Assembly (NCBI GenBank): GCA_036936605.1
Contig: JAUPFV010000005.1
Coordinates: forward strand, 234,823,770 to 234,887,769
Reading direction: 5' to 3'
Length of the DNA stretch: 64,000 nucleotides
Source of the DNA: Limnanthes douglasii subsp. nivea
Taxonomy: Eukaryota; Streptophyta; Magnoliopsida; Brassicales; Limnanthaceae
Position numbers and translations under genes: made by a program. Shown one piece after another: positions 11,041 through 23,256 of the stretch. The notes beneath the pieces are model-generated. The model saw nothing but the letters and a program-made list of their open reading frames with translations. It did no database searches and had not been told where the DNA came from. Position 1 is the first letter of the stretch, and the number at the start of each line of letters is the position of its first letter.

Positions 11041-12803
11041 CTAGCATTAACTCTTTTAGCCCCACATATATGAGCTAACCTTCACTCAGCTATGACCGTT
11101 TCATATTCTGAATCATTGTTGGATGCTCTGAAGCCAAAACATATAGCTTGGTAAATGGTATCACCATAAGGAGAAGTTAAGCGAATTCCAACTCTACATC
11201 CCATCATACTAGACCCACCATCAGTTCAGACTACCCATTATTTTTTAAGCTTACTAACTTAAGCTTCTTCATGAGGTCTCTTAGAATGAAATTCTACTAA
11301 AACATAAGCTATATCTTGAGATTTGATTGCAGTCTGAGGTGCAAAGTCAATATCATCGTCCCCAAGCTCAACTGACCATATAGTCATCCTTCTCGATATA
11401 TTATCATTTTGCAACATATTTTTCAAAGGAAAAGAAGTTCGAACTGTGATAGAATGAGCTTCAAAGTAAGGCCTCATTTTTCTAGGTGTTATCACCAATG
11501 CTAAGGCTAACATTTCCAACTTTAAATATATTTTCTCAGCTTTCAACAACTCTTGCTTATGTAGTAGACCGAGCGAGGATAATTATCCACTTCTCGTACC
11601 AAAACAATACTCACCGCATACTCCGATACTGCCAAATATATTTAAAGCCCTTCTCTTTGTACTGGTTTGAACAATATCTTAGGTGAAGACAAATGTTTAT
11701 TGATTTCAAGGAAAGTTTGATCACAATGAGGGGACCAGTTAAAATCCTTAACATTCCTCAAAGCTTGGAAAAATTGAACACATTTGTCTAATGATCTTGA
11801 AATAAACTGGTTCAATGCAACTAATCTTTCGGTTAATATTTGGACTTCTTTGGTATTTAGAGGTGGATCCGTAGCTAACAAAGTATTTAGCTCATCTGGA
11901 TCAGCCTGAATCTCTTTCTCACTTATAATATATCCTAAAAACTTACTAGATTGGACTCCGAAGGTGCATTTCTATGGATTTAACTTCAAGTTGATTGCTT
12001 CTAAGTTATAAAAAGTTTCTTGGACGTCTGATATGTGATCTTCTTCGTTAGGGCTTTCACCATCATATCATCAATGTAAACTTCTATATTCCTGCTGATC
12101 TGATTAGCAAATGCCTTATTCACCAGTCCTTGATAGGTAGCTCCAACATTCTTCAAACCAAATCGCATTACTTTATAACAATGAATCCCCCTATCAGTAA
12201 TAAAATTAGTGTGATCTTGATCATTCAGATTCATCTGTATTTGATTATACCCAGAGAAGGCATCCATGAAAGACAATAACTTGTTCCCTAATGTATAGTC
12301 CACTAGCTGATCTATCTGGGGTATTGGGAAAGGATCTTTAGGGAAATATCTATTAAGATCTGTGAAGTCAATGCACATACTATTTTTTATTATTTTTCTG
12401 ACCAAAACTAGATGAGATGTCCAAAGAGGGTATTGAGACTCTTTGATATGCCCCATTTTGGTTAACCGATCCACCTCTTGAACTATCGCTTCAGCTTTTT
12501 CTCTGGAAAAATCTCTTATTTTCTGCACCACTGGCCCAACATCAGATGATAGATAATTTTTAACTAATCACAGTAGCTGGAACTTTAGTCAAATCCTTGT
12601 TTCACCATGCAAACACATGTAAATTATAAGATAAAAAAATATAACAATTTTTCTTGTAGCTTTAATGTTAGTTTAGATCCGACCCTGACACTTTTACTTT
12701 CTGCCAAGTAATGAATTTATATTTCTTCAACTGAGATTACCGCACTAGGAGCCTCCCTCGGATAATCAATCTTGTTTTGGTTGGCAGAAGGCTTCATTGA
12801 TTG
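11041..12803 (-). pseudogene. Element C pol: reverse transcriptase and partial RNase H
   Basis: After the stop-CAR-YYA junction a linker (PREAPSAV) leads to the reverse transcriptase at 12531-12001, with GHIKESQYPLWTSHLVLV, CIDFTDLNRYFPKDPFPIP, MRFGLKNVGATYQ and the catalytic box YIDDMMVK. The palm/thumb continuation is at 11881-11642 and the start of RNase H at 11549-11041 (LALALVITPRKMRPYF, SVELGDDDIDF, TDGGSS). The YIDD active site is intact, but several frameshifts separate the blocks and the gene ends within RNase H. Copying and integration enzymes of the retrotransposon life cycle are therefore not made from this copy. Confidence 0.85.
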
Positions 12804-14950
12804 CTATTTTTTATTAACCTTCAATGCTTCCAGTAAGTTTTGAAGCAACAGCGAAGACATAACGTTCACGAGCTACCTTTTGGCTACTTTGTATGATGCC
12901 CACTTTCCCTCTCACAACATATTTCAAACATTGGTGGATAATGGAAGCTACCGTGTGCATCCTGAATAGCCAATGCCTACCAAATAAAACATTGTAAGAG
13001 GTCGGGCATTCAACTACTACAAACAGAATCCTTACTAACTTCTTGAATGACCCTTTTCCCAATAAAACTCTTCTTCAAGTTCCCCAATTACATCAGCCGT
13101 ATTTCCGGTAAAACCTACTATGGTCCTGTTTAAACGCTGGATAACTGAGGGATTTTTCATTTGCTTGTTGATAGGAACAATATATTTTACGAACTGCCAC
13201 TATCAATTAAAATCCTTCGTACATCATTACCTCCAATAGGTGCCCCCATTATCACAACATCTTCATGTGGCCCAATAATGTCTCTTAAACCATTTTTATC
13301 AAAGAGAATAAATGGATCAGGGCTTTGATAAAGATGTGTAGACATTTTTCCTTCTAACTGAGTTGTTATGCTATTAACATGTCTTTTTCTTGAGAAACTT
13401 GAAGGTGCAGTCACAATATCTCCCTAAAAATAGTAAGGGATTCAACAAAGTTACACATATCGGATACTGTAGAAACCTTTTCGGCTATCATCATAACCTG
13501 ATTCTGATCCGGGTCAGGATCTAGATACTCCAAATCCATATCAAACCTTTCCATAATTACCATAACATCTTCTTCTCTAGATGGTCATATGCTTTATCTT
13601 TGACCAGTTGATGATGCGGCTCGGGTTGTATTTGCATTATATTGGGTATTGACTTGCCTATTCCCCCTTATTTTTTTAACAAAAGCTGATAACTTCCCTC
13701 TCTCAATTAAATTTTGAACTTCTTGTTTTAGTGTAATGTAGTATTGGGTATCGTGACCCACATCATTGTGGTATTTACAAAAACGAGTATTTTGGTTCTC
13801 TCGAGAAGAATGAATTGGTATTGGTCTCGTAAAGTGCACGTCATTCTTAGTTTTATCATAAATGGTAATCACATTCTCACCTAGTTTTGCAAACCATTCT
13901 TGAACCCATAGACCTCTCTTGGGTTTAAATTGTTAGGGCTGATGTGATCCCTGTCCAGAATCTTTCGGCTTGTATTTAACGATGGCTTGAGATTGAGTAC
14001 TAGCTTGTGGGATTGACGTTGTAGGAGCATACCTATTCTGGCGTGGTACTCTAGATTTCTTAGTTTCTTCTAGTGTAATCTGTTTTTGAACTTGATTTAA
14101 CAGTTTGCCCCATGTTATTGCTTTTCTCTGAGTTACTGAATCAACCAATTCACCTGGATTTAAACCTTTTCTTAGAGAAGCAATGCCCATTTGTTCAAAA
14201 CAATCAACCAACCCATTCTCCATATTCACAAAACGGCTGATGTATTCTTTCAAAGATTCATTCGACTTTTGAGAAAATGGATGATAGTGTCACCATTACC
14301 TTTAAGCTCCTTACTCCCCATGAATTGTCTTTGAAGTCCCATCAAGAATATATCAAAGTTATTTATTGATCCTTATGGTAAACTATTATACTATTTTAAA
14401 GCACTTCCTTTTAAAGTTTGTGAGAAACCCCGACATAAAATTTTGTCATCATCATTGAAATTAATCATAAAATTCTTGAACTGCTCGAGGTGATTATAAG
14501 GGTCTTTACTTTCATCATACTTATCCATCTTGGAGATATCAAACCTCATGGGCAGAGTCTGGAGAGTATTTCTTAGGATAAAGGTGATTCCCTCCAATTT
14601 TGGTTATGGTTAAATATTGTATCTTCATCAGGAGTGCTAAATATACGTGGTTCGGATTCGATAACAAATTGATCACTCAGTAGATGATCAATACAGTGAT
14701 CTGTCGATCCCTTTATTTTTCTCTCATATTTATTCCTTTTTCATTTTTTCCCTTATGGTCCTTTTTCTTCGAATGTTTCTTATTTAACTTTATTTTCTTT
14801 TTCTGACGGCCTTGATCACTACTAGATAAAGAAGACCCATCAGAGTCAAAAGCAGTGGTTAAACTATGAGAAGAATCTGATGTATTCTTTACTTGTTTTT
14901 CCCGATGGGCCTTTTTATATTTAGTATGAACCTTTGGGACTAATCATTCT
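12804..14950 (-). pseudogene. Element C gag-protease
   Basis: Gag pieces are visible at 14597-14391 (MRFDISKMDKYDESKDPYNH; LEQFKNFMINFNDDDKILCR) and 14253-13933 (KEYISRFVNMENGLVD), both shared with A and B. A CCHC-like knuckle at 13800-13730 reads CKYHNDVGHDTQYYI, in which the last Cys is replaced. The aspartic protease active site is DSGSS at about 13195 (Ser in place of Thr, still a permitted DSG motif). Several frameshifts and stops interrupt the reading frame. The frame ends at TAG (12806-12804), followed by CAA TCA. Confidence 0.8.
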
Positions 14951-14991
14951 CGTATTTTTTGTTATTGTCCGTAGGCTCATCTGTAAATATA

Positions 14992-15003
14992 CCTCCCGCG
15001 CCA
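14992..15003 (-). other. Element C primer-binding site, damaged
   Basis: On the minus strand TGGCGCGGGAGG follows the LTR. Compared with the TGGCGCCGTCTGTGGGAA of A and B, it keeps TGGCGC and GGGA but lacks about seven bases between them. Confidence 0.55.
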
Positions 15004-15006
15004 ATT

Positions 15007-15314
15007 TGGTGATGGTAAAACCTGGTTCAACGGTAAAACCGAAAAAAAAACCTTTAGGTGGTTGATATTAAATGTATTTAATATATTTGGAAAAATTCCA
15101 ACCCATATTAATGATGTTGGTTGGGGGTTTTATACGTTTTTTCTCTGACCCATGGGCTGTGCGGGTTGGATCTTATAGTCGGGTCAATCATACGAGCCCC
15201 CAATCCCAAGAACTGAGGTGCTAGGCACACAACTGAGTCATTCTTCCACTCAAGTTATTGTTCATTCAGTGACTTTTATTCAATCTATCCAAAAATGCCC
15301 TTCAGATAATATCA
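15007..15314 (-). repeat. Element C 5' LTR
   Basis: In plus orientation it starts TGGTGATGG and ends about ATCA (TG..CA ends when read on minus). It carries a minus-strand TATA-like GTATAAAAC. It shares CCCATGGG, GTTGGTTGGGG-T-TTATAC and 'CAACTGAGT' blocks with the LTR of element D. The outer boundary is inferred by comparison with D because the partner LTR is missing. Confidence 0.6.
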
Positions 15315-15338
15315 AAATCACTATGACATACTTGCAGC

Positions 15339-16313
15339 AATATCTGAACTGATCAAGTACAACCTCATTTTACTATTTATACTATAGAGGACGATGCGGG
15401 TAGGATGGTGTAGGCAAATAATACAGCTATTGTCCTTGCAGAGTTGGAGGCAGATATAAATAGAGATAAACCAGCAGTGGTGCAAGGAGAGAACATATAT
15501 ACCTCAAATGTAGTAGTTATTGAATATACGGAAGACGCCACGTTACGGGAGCTAGTGGTTGGGAAGTCTGATAATGCACCAACAGTGGTAGTACTAGACA
15601 AACCTGTAAAAGAGGTAGTTGCTACCTTAGAAAAACAAATGAACGAAGAAGTGGTTCAAACAACTTCTCCTGCAGCAGCCTTTGAAAATGATATAGTGGT
15701 AGAGGATGGGGTGTGTGTGCTACAGGAACAGGTAGTCGTAGTTAATGAGCCTGCTGGAAACGAGTTAGTGGTGGTGGAGGGATATAATGCAGCCGGTGGT
15801 ACATTAGCGGAACCAAGGGGTATAGAAATCATACAAACAGAATCTCCTGCAACAATTGTTGTCAATGATACGGCCGAAGATGAAGGAGTTGAAGTTCAAC
15901 AGGGATATGAAGTGCGAGGTAAAGAACCTATTGTTAATGATACGGACGGAGAGGAAGGAGTGTCAGTTCAACAGTGACATGAAGTGAGAGGTAATGAACC
16001 TGTTGAGAATGAGGAAATGGTGGCAGAGGGCGAGAGTACAACAACCATATTAGGTGTGGACAAACATGACAAACTGGGAGATGATATGTCGCACGAACCA
16101 AGAAACGATGAAATGTTTGAACATAAATCTCCTAAAAAAGAGTTAGAGAATGAAAAGAGTGGAGATGATGGAGCTTTTATGGAAATCAGAGGAAATGAGT
16201 CTTCTGGGAACCAGGCAGCAAGTACAAACATTATGGACACAATCAAGAAGGGACATGGGGAAGAAGATCCTGATAGACAGGAGGTTGAAACTAATAAGAG
16301 AAGGAAAATATAG
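15339..16313 (+). pseudogene. Unidentified acidic, internally repeated protein with basic tail, broken
   Basis: A plus-strand frame runs from about 15390 to a stop at 16313. It is interrupted by TAG at 15411 and TGA at 15975. The second stop is explained by one base: the repeat unit QQGYEVRG has GGA where this copy has TGA. The protein is rich in E/V/D, contains loose repeats (TESPATIVVNDTAEDEGVEV; VNDTDGEEGVSVQQ; EVRGNEPVENEEMV) and ends in KRRKI, a possible nuclear-localisation tail. No known domain was recognised. A splice-acceptor-like CATACTTGCAG precedes it at 15327-15337. It may be the 3' half of the DUF1985-type gene at 9904-10940, split by element C. Confidence 0.45.
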
Positions 16314-16315
16314 GT

Positions 16316-16704
16316 GTGTAACATGTAATTTAGCTCACAAATAAGGTCAAGTTCCAAGTATCTAGTGGCTAAGGACTAAGGTAAAGCCCACATAAGAAAC
16401 GAAGGACTTAGATGATAGTCCCCTAGAACGTGTTTGTAAATAGTCAAATAGTGGGGTAAGATATCCACTCTTATGATGGTAAAAATGTAATTTTACCCTG
16501 TATCACATTTACTATATAAAGGACATTCCCTTTTGGGAAAAGGGGCCAATGATTGATCAATAATTACAACATTTATTCCTTTTGTCTCTTCTATTTCTAG
16601 TAATTCCCTGTTCACTGTCACATCAGACGAATATTCTCTAGTTCGACCCCTTCACACAAACATCTTCGCTCCTGAGTCTCACTAAAGATTCTCTGAGCTC
16701 ATCA
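16316..16704 (+). repeat. Element A 5' LTR (left boundary approximate)
   Basis: It ends CTCATCA, one base before the primer-binding site, as in element B. A TATA box (TATATAAA) lies at 16513-16520, about 190 bp before the LTR end. No second copy exists in the window, so the left boundary, placed at a TGTGTAAC start, is a guess. Confidence 0.5.
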
Positions 16705-16705
16705 G

Positions 16706-16723
16706 TGGCGCCGTCTGTGGGAA
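16706..16723 (+). other. Element A primer-binding site
   Basis: TGGCGCCGTCTGTGGGAA follows the LTR end after one base. It is identical to the site in element B. The first eight to nine bases match the 3' end of plant tRNA-Asp; this extended form is common in Tat-lineage elements. Confidence 0.8.
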
Positions 16724-16780
16724 CCGTTTGTTACCTAGAATTAATTTTCTAAAACCTTGAAAACTAAAATAAAAAAAACT

Positions 16781-19359
16781 ATGGATACATAAATTCGTGG
16801 AGAGATCGAGACTAATCCAACCAAAGATTTAGTTGGTATCGAGTCTGGAGACCATTTGATGGAAGAGCAGGTCACAAACGAAGGCAATGCCCCGAATCGG
16901 CATGCAAAAGAACTTTTAGAGGAGTCAGTTTTGGTCACCGGACGAAAAGAGTTGTTAGAAGACATCGAAAGGTTAAATGCTGAAAGGGATGCTATGGTGG
17001 CGAGCACGAAAAGGGTCAGATCCGAGGTCCGATAAGAAAAGGTCGAGGCCTATCACATCCAAGATGTTGTTATACCCAAAGAAAGTCGAGGCCGATCACA
17101 TCCAAGATGTTGTTATACCCAAATAAAGTCGACGCTGAAAAAACCATCGGCGTTCTAAAAGACGTGCTAGATCTGAGCAAAAGTATGAGCCGTCTGAGTC
17201 TAGCGAATATACCTCGTTGAGCTCCGATAATTCTTCTTCTTCGGATACTGACTCGAGGTACAAGGTGGACCGAAGGCACAAAGATCCGAGGAAGCATAAA
17301 CATACTCATCGGACTAGCACGAGAAGGAATGATTCAAGGAAGAAAGATGATACTGGCAAAAGAAAAATACACTTCGAGGACCATGTTACTACTCAGAAGC
17401 AAACTCAGTCTGATAGCTATCACCAAGATTCAGTAACTATTTTACTTCTCCAACCGAGGAAAAATTATACCCTGGAGGGAAGTACGTACAAGGTCGGACA
17501 TAATTGGAGGTCGTCACCTCTCTCCCTGGAAATACTTTCTAGGCACATTCCTAAATGGTTTGATATTTCCAAGCTAGAGAAGTTTAATGGGACTCAGGAT
17601 CCTGACAACCATATTGAACAGTTCAAAAATTTCATGATTAACTACGATGATGACGACAAGTTGCTATGTAGAGCTTTCTCTCAGACGTTCAAGAACACCG
17701 CTTCTAGTGGTACAACCGACTGCCTCAAGGGTGTATAAAGAATTTTGATATGTTCTGGAGTATGTTCCGATAGCACTTTGTCGGAAGCAAGAAGTTTCGT
17801 GCCAATGGAGATACCATCATTTATTATCGACAAAAGATCGGAGAGAGTTTGAAAGAGTATACAAAGCGATTCATCCAAGTCAAGACAGACATGGAGTATT
17901 ACGAGGACAAAGTTGCATTGGCTGCCTTCTGGATGGGTCTTCTTCCAGGGGTAATGAAGGATAATACTGCAGAAACACAAGCGATGATGTTTGGAGCTTT
18001 GTTAGATCAGATAGAAAAAAGAATCTTAGTCGAGGAAACCATGGCCTCAGAGATAGAATTCATGTCTCCATTCTATCAGGATCCGAACTTGGCCAGAGCA
18101 AGTACGAAAATGGTGAATGTCCGACCAAAAGATACCCAACCGACCACAACTGTCCGACCGCGGGCTCAGACATTACAAGCAACGAAGCAGACCCCTCAAC
18201 GGGTGACTCAGAACCACTAGTATCACCAGACAGGTCAGGCAGTTCAACAGTATGTCAGACCAGCTTCGAATAGGTGGGTCCGACCAGCTCATTACGCTGA
18301 ATTAACTGAGTGTGTCTCCATTATCTTTGAAAAGGCACGTGCAAACGTGCATTTCCGCAACGTTTTCCTCTTCAGACTCCGAGGGAGCACAGGAAGAACA
18401 AATAATGTCAGTTCCATGATGGCATTGGGCATCACACTAAGGATTGTGTGGCTTTGAAGAAAGAAGTTCAATACTTGATAGAAAATGGAAAGTTGGTTGA
18501 ATTTGTCAAAAATAATACCGCGGTGGTGCCCAAACAAGAAGTCGCTCCGAGGCAAGACGATACCATGATGATTTCCGATGTGATTGAAGAAGAATTTCTA
18601 GATGCCTTTGATGTGGCAATGGAGTATCTTGATCCAAAGCCGGGGAGGAATAGTGTAAACATGGTTGATGAGTCAATCCCCAGAGGAAAGGTCAGTGAGT
18701 TATGTTCATTTTTTGAGTCGCTAACCATTTTTGGGGGAGATAGAGTAGCAGGAATATCAAACTACTCAAGGAAGAGGCATATCGTTAGTTTGGCAACACA
18801 GTTAGAGGAAGGTGCCTCATCGCACCTTTACCAGAATCCATCAGCAATCATTTGCTTTAAGGATGACGACATGAGGGAAGTTGCTGGTCCGCATGAAGAT
18901 GCAGTGGTAATCAGAGCAGAGATTGCCGGGAACGAAATAAGGAAACTTTTGATTGACACGGGGAGTTCCGCCAACATTATGATCATGACAACCTACAACA
19001 AGATAACCAATCCTTCAACTATCCTATGATCCGACAGAACTATAGTGGGATTTACCGGTGTGACCGCAGACGTCGTCGGAGAGTTCGAGGGAATGGTAGA
19101 GCTGGGCAGGGGACCGTTCAAGAAAATAGTAACGGTACTGTTCATCGTAGTAGATGCACCCACATCATACAACGCCATCTTCAGAAGGTCATGGTTGTCT
19201 AAGATGCATGTCGTGATGTCCATAGTCCACCAATGCTTGAAGTACGTAGTGGGAAGTAACATCAGAACTGTAAGATCAAGTTAGAAAATGGCTAGAGAAT
19301 GCTACAGAGCGGCGCTGGCCCCCAAGCAGTTGAAGGGGGACGGATCCAAAAAAGAATAA
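16781..19359 (+). pseudogene. Element A gag-protease
   Basis: The ATG at 16781 is followed by TAA at the fourth codon, and a 43-bp duplication (17042-17127) shifts the frame. Capsid-type gag is readable at 17217-17738 (WFDISKLEKFNGTQDPDNH; EQFKNFMINYDDDDKLLCR) and 17849-18220 (KEYTKRFIQVKTDMEYY). A degenerate zinc-knuckle region around 18400 reads GIGHHTKDC. The aspartic protease lies at 18448-19284 with its intact active site LLIDTGSSANI. The frame ends at TAA 19357-19359, directly followed by CAG TCA, and pol continues in the same frame. A TAG at 19282 replaces the Gln of the RSSQK motif of B. Confidence 0.85.
17042..17127 (+). repeat. 43-bp tandem duplication inside gag
   Basis: The block beginning GTCGAGGCC and ending TTATACCCAAA is present twice with a 43-bp period. 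Since 43 is not a multiple of three, it breaks the gag frame of element A. It is absent from the equivalent region of element B. Confidence 0.85.
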
Positions 19360-22300
19360 CAGTCAGAAGGGCCTCCTTCGGATTCCAATCCTGTTGATAA
19401 CTAGAGAGAGTCCCCTGGGTTCATGGTCCCTGATGAAGGCTTTGAGGGTCATGCGTTTGGCCTTGGAAAAATTCTTAAGATAGGAACAAGATTATCGCTT
19501 GAGGTAAAAGAAAGCTTAATCAGATTTCTTTCAACCAAATTACATCCGTTTGTGTGGTGTACAGAGGACGTTACAGGAGAACCAAAAGAAGTCATCTGTC
19601 ACAGATTGGCTATACGGAACAGTGTTTGACCGATCGTTCAGAAGCGAAGATCCTTTTCCCAAGAGAAACTGAAGCGATAATAACAGAAGTAGACCGTTTA
19701 ACGAAAGTGGGCCACATCCGCGAATCATAATATCCGTTGTGGACCGCCAACCCGGTCTTAATAAAGAAGAAGAACGACAAATGGCGGATGTGTGTAGACT
19801 TCACTTATTTGAATGGGGCCTGCCCTAAAGATCCTTTCCCGGTTCCAAGAATAGATCAACTGGTGGATTCAACATCCGGAAATCGTTTACTGTCCTTTAT
19901 GGATGCGTATGCTGGGTACAATAAAATCCGGATGGACCCAAGGGATCATGAGAGCACGACTTTCATCACTAGAAGAGGTATACATTGCTACCGAGTCATG
20001 CCATTCAGACTAAAGAATGCGGGGGCAACGTACCAACGGTTAGTGAATAAGGCGTTCGAAAGTCAGATTAGCAGAAATATGGAAGTTTATATTGATGACA
20101 TTTTAGTTAAAATCCTAAGAGACGAAGATCATTTGGCTGACCTGAAAGAAACTTTTGCCAATCTGGCTAAAATAAATCTCAAGTTGAACCCGAAAAAGTG
20201 CACGTTTGGAGTAAGATCTGGAAAGTTCTTAGGTTACATAGTCAGTGAGCAGGGCATCGAAGCAGATCTGGTGCAGTTAAATGCCTTATGTACTATGGAT
20301 CCGCTTAGAACTATCAAGGAGGTGCAAATTTTAACCAAAAAATTGGTTGTTTTAAACAGATTCATATCCAGATCGTCGGATAGGTGTGCCCCTTTCTTCC
20401 AGGTGTTAAGGAAAGCGAACTGATTCGACTGGACTCAAGAATGTTCCGATGCTTTCAATCAAATCAAACAACATCTTTCATCCCGGAAATACCGACAAAG
20501 CCGAATCCGAGGGAGAATTTGTTCCTATACTTACTAGTGTCCGACCTTGCAGTCAGTTCGGTTTTAGTCCGAGAAGAATCAAGCCTTCCAAGACCAGTTT
20601 ATTATGTAAGCAAAAGCCTCTCAGATGCAGAAAAGAGATATCTTAAGTTAGAAAATCTAGCGCTTGCTCTAGTAACATCAGCTCGAAAGATGAGGCCCTA
20701 CTTCCAAGCTCATACGGTGGTGGTATGAACATATTTTCCTTTGAAAAATATGTTATAAAGACCCGATATGTCTCGAATGATGACTAAGGGGTCGGTAGAA
20801 CTTAGGGATTTCGATATCGAGTTTGAACCACGAATTGCAATCAAAGCGCGGACGCTAGCTGATTTCTTAGTGGAATTTCATTCTGACAAGAACGTTGTAG
20901 ACATAGAAGAAGAAAAATCCGACTCTGAGTGGCAAGTCCGAACCGATGGGGGTTCCAACTCATCCGGATGCGGAGCAGGTTTGCAATTAACTTCCCCAGA
21001 TGGCATCGCAACGTATCAAGCAATTCGACTCAGTTTTCAGGCATCAAACAATGAGGCAGAGTATGAAGCAGCCCTGGCCGGATCACGACTTGCAAAGATT
21101 TGTGGGACTAAACGGGTCAAGTTGATCAACGATTCTCTATCCTGGTGAACCATGCCCTCAGACGTTCGGAAGCAAGAAAAGATCATCTGGTGAAGTATCT
21201 GGGAATTTTTAAAGCTCTAGCCTTGGAGTTCGAAGACGTCCGGTTTGAACACGTTCACAGGGCATGAAACTCAATGGCTGATTCCTTGGCCAAGGCATCT
21301 TACTCAGAGGAATATCCATGAATATTGACTCAAGAAAATCCATTTATAACCAAGGGATCCGAAGTAAGGGAAGGTAGCATCGAAGCATTCCAGATATCCA
21401 CATCGTTAACAAAACATTGGAGAAGCGAAATACAAGATTTTATAGTCCATGACACGCTGCCTGTTGACAAAGTCAGAGCCAAGAGAATACGCTTCAAGGC
21501 CTACGGATACGTAGTCCTCGGAGATGTGCTGTATAAACGATCTTTTAGTCGTCCATTTCTTCGCTGCTTAGGGAAGGATGAATCACAGCTAATACTCTCT
21601 GAACTGCACGATGGGGAAGGCTCTGTGCACTACGGATACAAAACACTGATATGAAGAGTTCTTCTGGCAGGATACTATTGGCCGACCATCTCGCGGACGC
21701 CAAAGAGTGAGTGCAAAAATGTGACACCTTTCAGCGATTTGCTAATTCGATCTACTTACCCGGGGTACCTCTAGAGTCAATATCAGAATCTCTCCCTTTC
21801 GATAGATGGGGAATAGATCTGGTCGGACGACTTCCTATAGCGTCAGGGGGGCGTCAAACAATCATCATTGCTGTGGACTATTTTTCCAAGTGGGTGGAGG
21901 CAGAACCATAAGCAGGAACGAGGGAGAAAGATGCGATCAAATTCATCATCTCTAACATCTGTTGCCGCTTTGGCGTACCCAGGAAGATGACAATGGATAA
22001 CGGCCTCCAGTTTGACAACAGTGAAATGAGAACTTTCTACGCTTCCAAGGGGATACAACAATGTTTCTCGACACCGTTCCACCCCCAAGCGAACGGTCAG
22101 GTCGAAGTAACCAATCGAACAGTCTCTGACGGTCTAAGAAAGAATTTAGAGGGTAAAGCAGGGAAGTGGTCGGACTACCTACAAGAAGTGCTATGGGCTT
22201 ACAAGACTACTCCTCGGACAGCAACACACGAGTCACCTTTCGCGCTCGTATACGTAATGGACGTAGTGGTGCCCTTGGAAACAATATTCCCATCTTTCCG

Positions 22301-22653
22301 ATTGAGTGAATATTCCGATGAGGGGAATGACAAAGGAAAACGCACAGAGTTTGATCTGATAGAAGAAAATAGAAGAAGGGCACAACTGAATTCCGTACAC
22401 TATCAAACGTTAATGAGAAGTCATTATTCGTCAAGGTTAGAAGAAGAGAATTTGAGGTAGGGGACAGGGTCCTAAGAAAAATCTTCCTGCACACAAAAGA
22501 CAAGAGACTTGGAAAACTCGCCCCAAACTAGGAAGGTCCATACACAATCACAAGGACGTTGAAACCGGGGACATACAGACTAAAAGATTGAAGAAGGAAG
22601 AGATCTTCCCCATCTTGTGGAATATTGAGCACATAAAAGCTTATCTAGTTTGA
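19360..22653 (+). pseudogene. Element A pol: RT, RNase H, integrase
   Basis: RT occupies 19423-20430 with GHIRES, LIKKKNDKWRMCVDFTYLN, CPKDPFPVPRIDQLVDSTSG, FRLKNAGATYQRLVNKAF and the catalytic YIDDILVK. RNase H spans 20640-21300 (RTDGGSNSSGCGAG; SNNEAEYEAALAG) and is broken after LINDS. Integrase runs 21325-22653: zinc-binding remnants (CDTFQRF), catalytic Asp in IIIAVDYFSKWVEAEP, Asp in TMDNGLQFD, Glu in HPQANGQVEVTNRT, a GPY module with a stop at its Trp (N-stop-EGPYTI), and the end WNIEHIKAYLV. All catalytic residues can be seen, but there are several frameshifts (about 19650, 20430, 21150, 22440) and stops, so it cannot be functional. Confidence 0.88.
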
Positions 22654-22803
22654 TTGAGTGATATGTAAATATTTTCTTTAACAGTCTATGTAAGTTCCGG
22701 TGGCACACTGTTTCCTACCCTGGTGGCGCATGAAGGTTTTAATGATGTTCCTAAATAGCCGGCTTATATATCAAATCTTATTGCCTTATTTAAAAACTAG
22801 ACT

Positions 22804-23060
22804 AAGTTCATCTTTTTGAACTCAAACCATACTCCAGAGAAGTTTGGACTAGAAAGTTCATCTTTTTGAACTCTAAGCATACTCCAAAGAAGTTTGGACT
22901 AGAAAGTTCATCTTTTTTAACTCAAGACACATTCCAAAAAAGTTTGGACTAGAAAGTTCATCTTTTTGAACTCTAAGCATACTCCAAAGAAGTTTGGACT
23001 AGAAAGTTCATCTTTTTTAACTCAAAACACATTCCAAAAAAGTTTGGACCAGAAAGTTCA
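22804..23060 (+). repeat. Element A 3'UTR tandem array, 50-bp unit, about 5 copies, with 100-bp dimer order
   Basis: AAGTTCATCTTTTTGAACTC recurs at exactly 50-bp steps (22804, 22854, 22904, 22954, 23004). Units alternate between two variants, CTCTAAGCATACTCCAAAG and CTCAAGACACATTCCAAAA, so 22861-22960 and 22961-23060 are nearly identical 100-bp dimers. Each unit carries a GTTCA..TGAAC inverted motif. The array sits between the end of pol and the 3' end of the aORF. Confidence 0.92.
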
Positions 23061-23256
23061 TATGTTCGAACCAAAAAATGTTTTAACTCAACATTGAATC
23101 AGAGTAAAAATATGAGGTAGAGAAGATTGAGCAAAACATCATGCTAAGAAGGCATCACTAAAAGTCCCAATAACAAAGAAAATATTACCCTAAAAGGTTC
23201 TTATCGCAGGAATCATAAAACAAAAGGTTAACAAAATAAGAACTACCCAACACAAG

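Larger units (their letters stand above)
11041..15314 (-). mobile_element. Element C: truncated Tat-lineage Ty3/gypsy retrotransposon
   Basis: On the minus strand the order is LTR (15314-15007), a damaged primer-binding site, gag, protease, reverse transcriptase and the first part of RNase H. Homology stops abruptly near 11041 inside RNase H, right after CGAKRV. Integrase, aORF and 3' LTR are missing. All domains carry frameshifts and stops. The sequence is related to, but clearly diverged from, elements A and B in this window, and its LTR is related to that of element D. It may interrupt a plus-strand gene (9904-10940 and 15339-16313). Confidence 0.85.
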
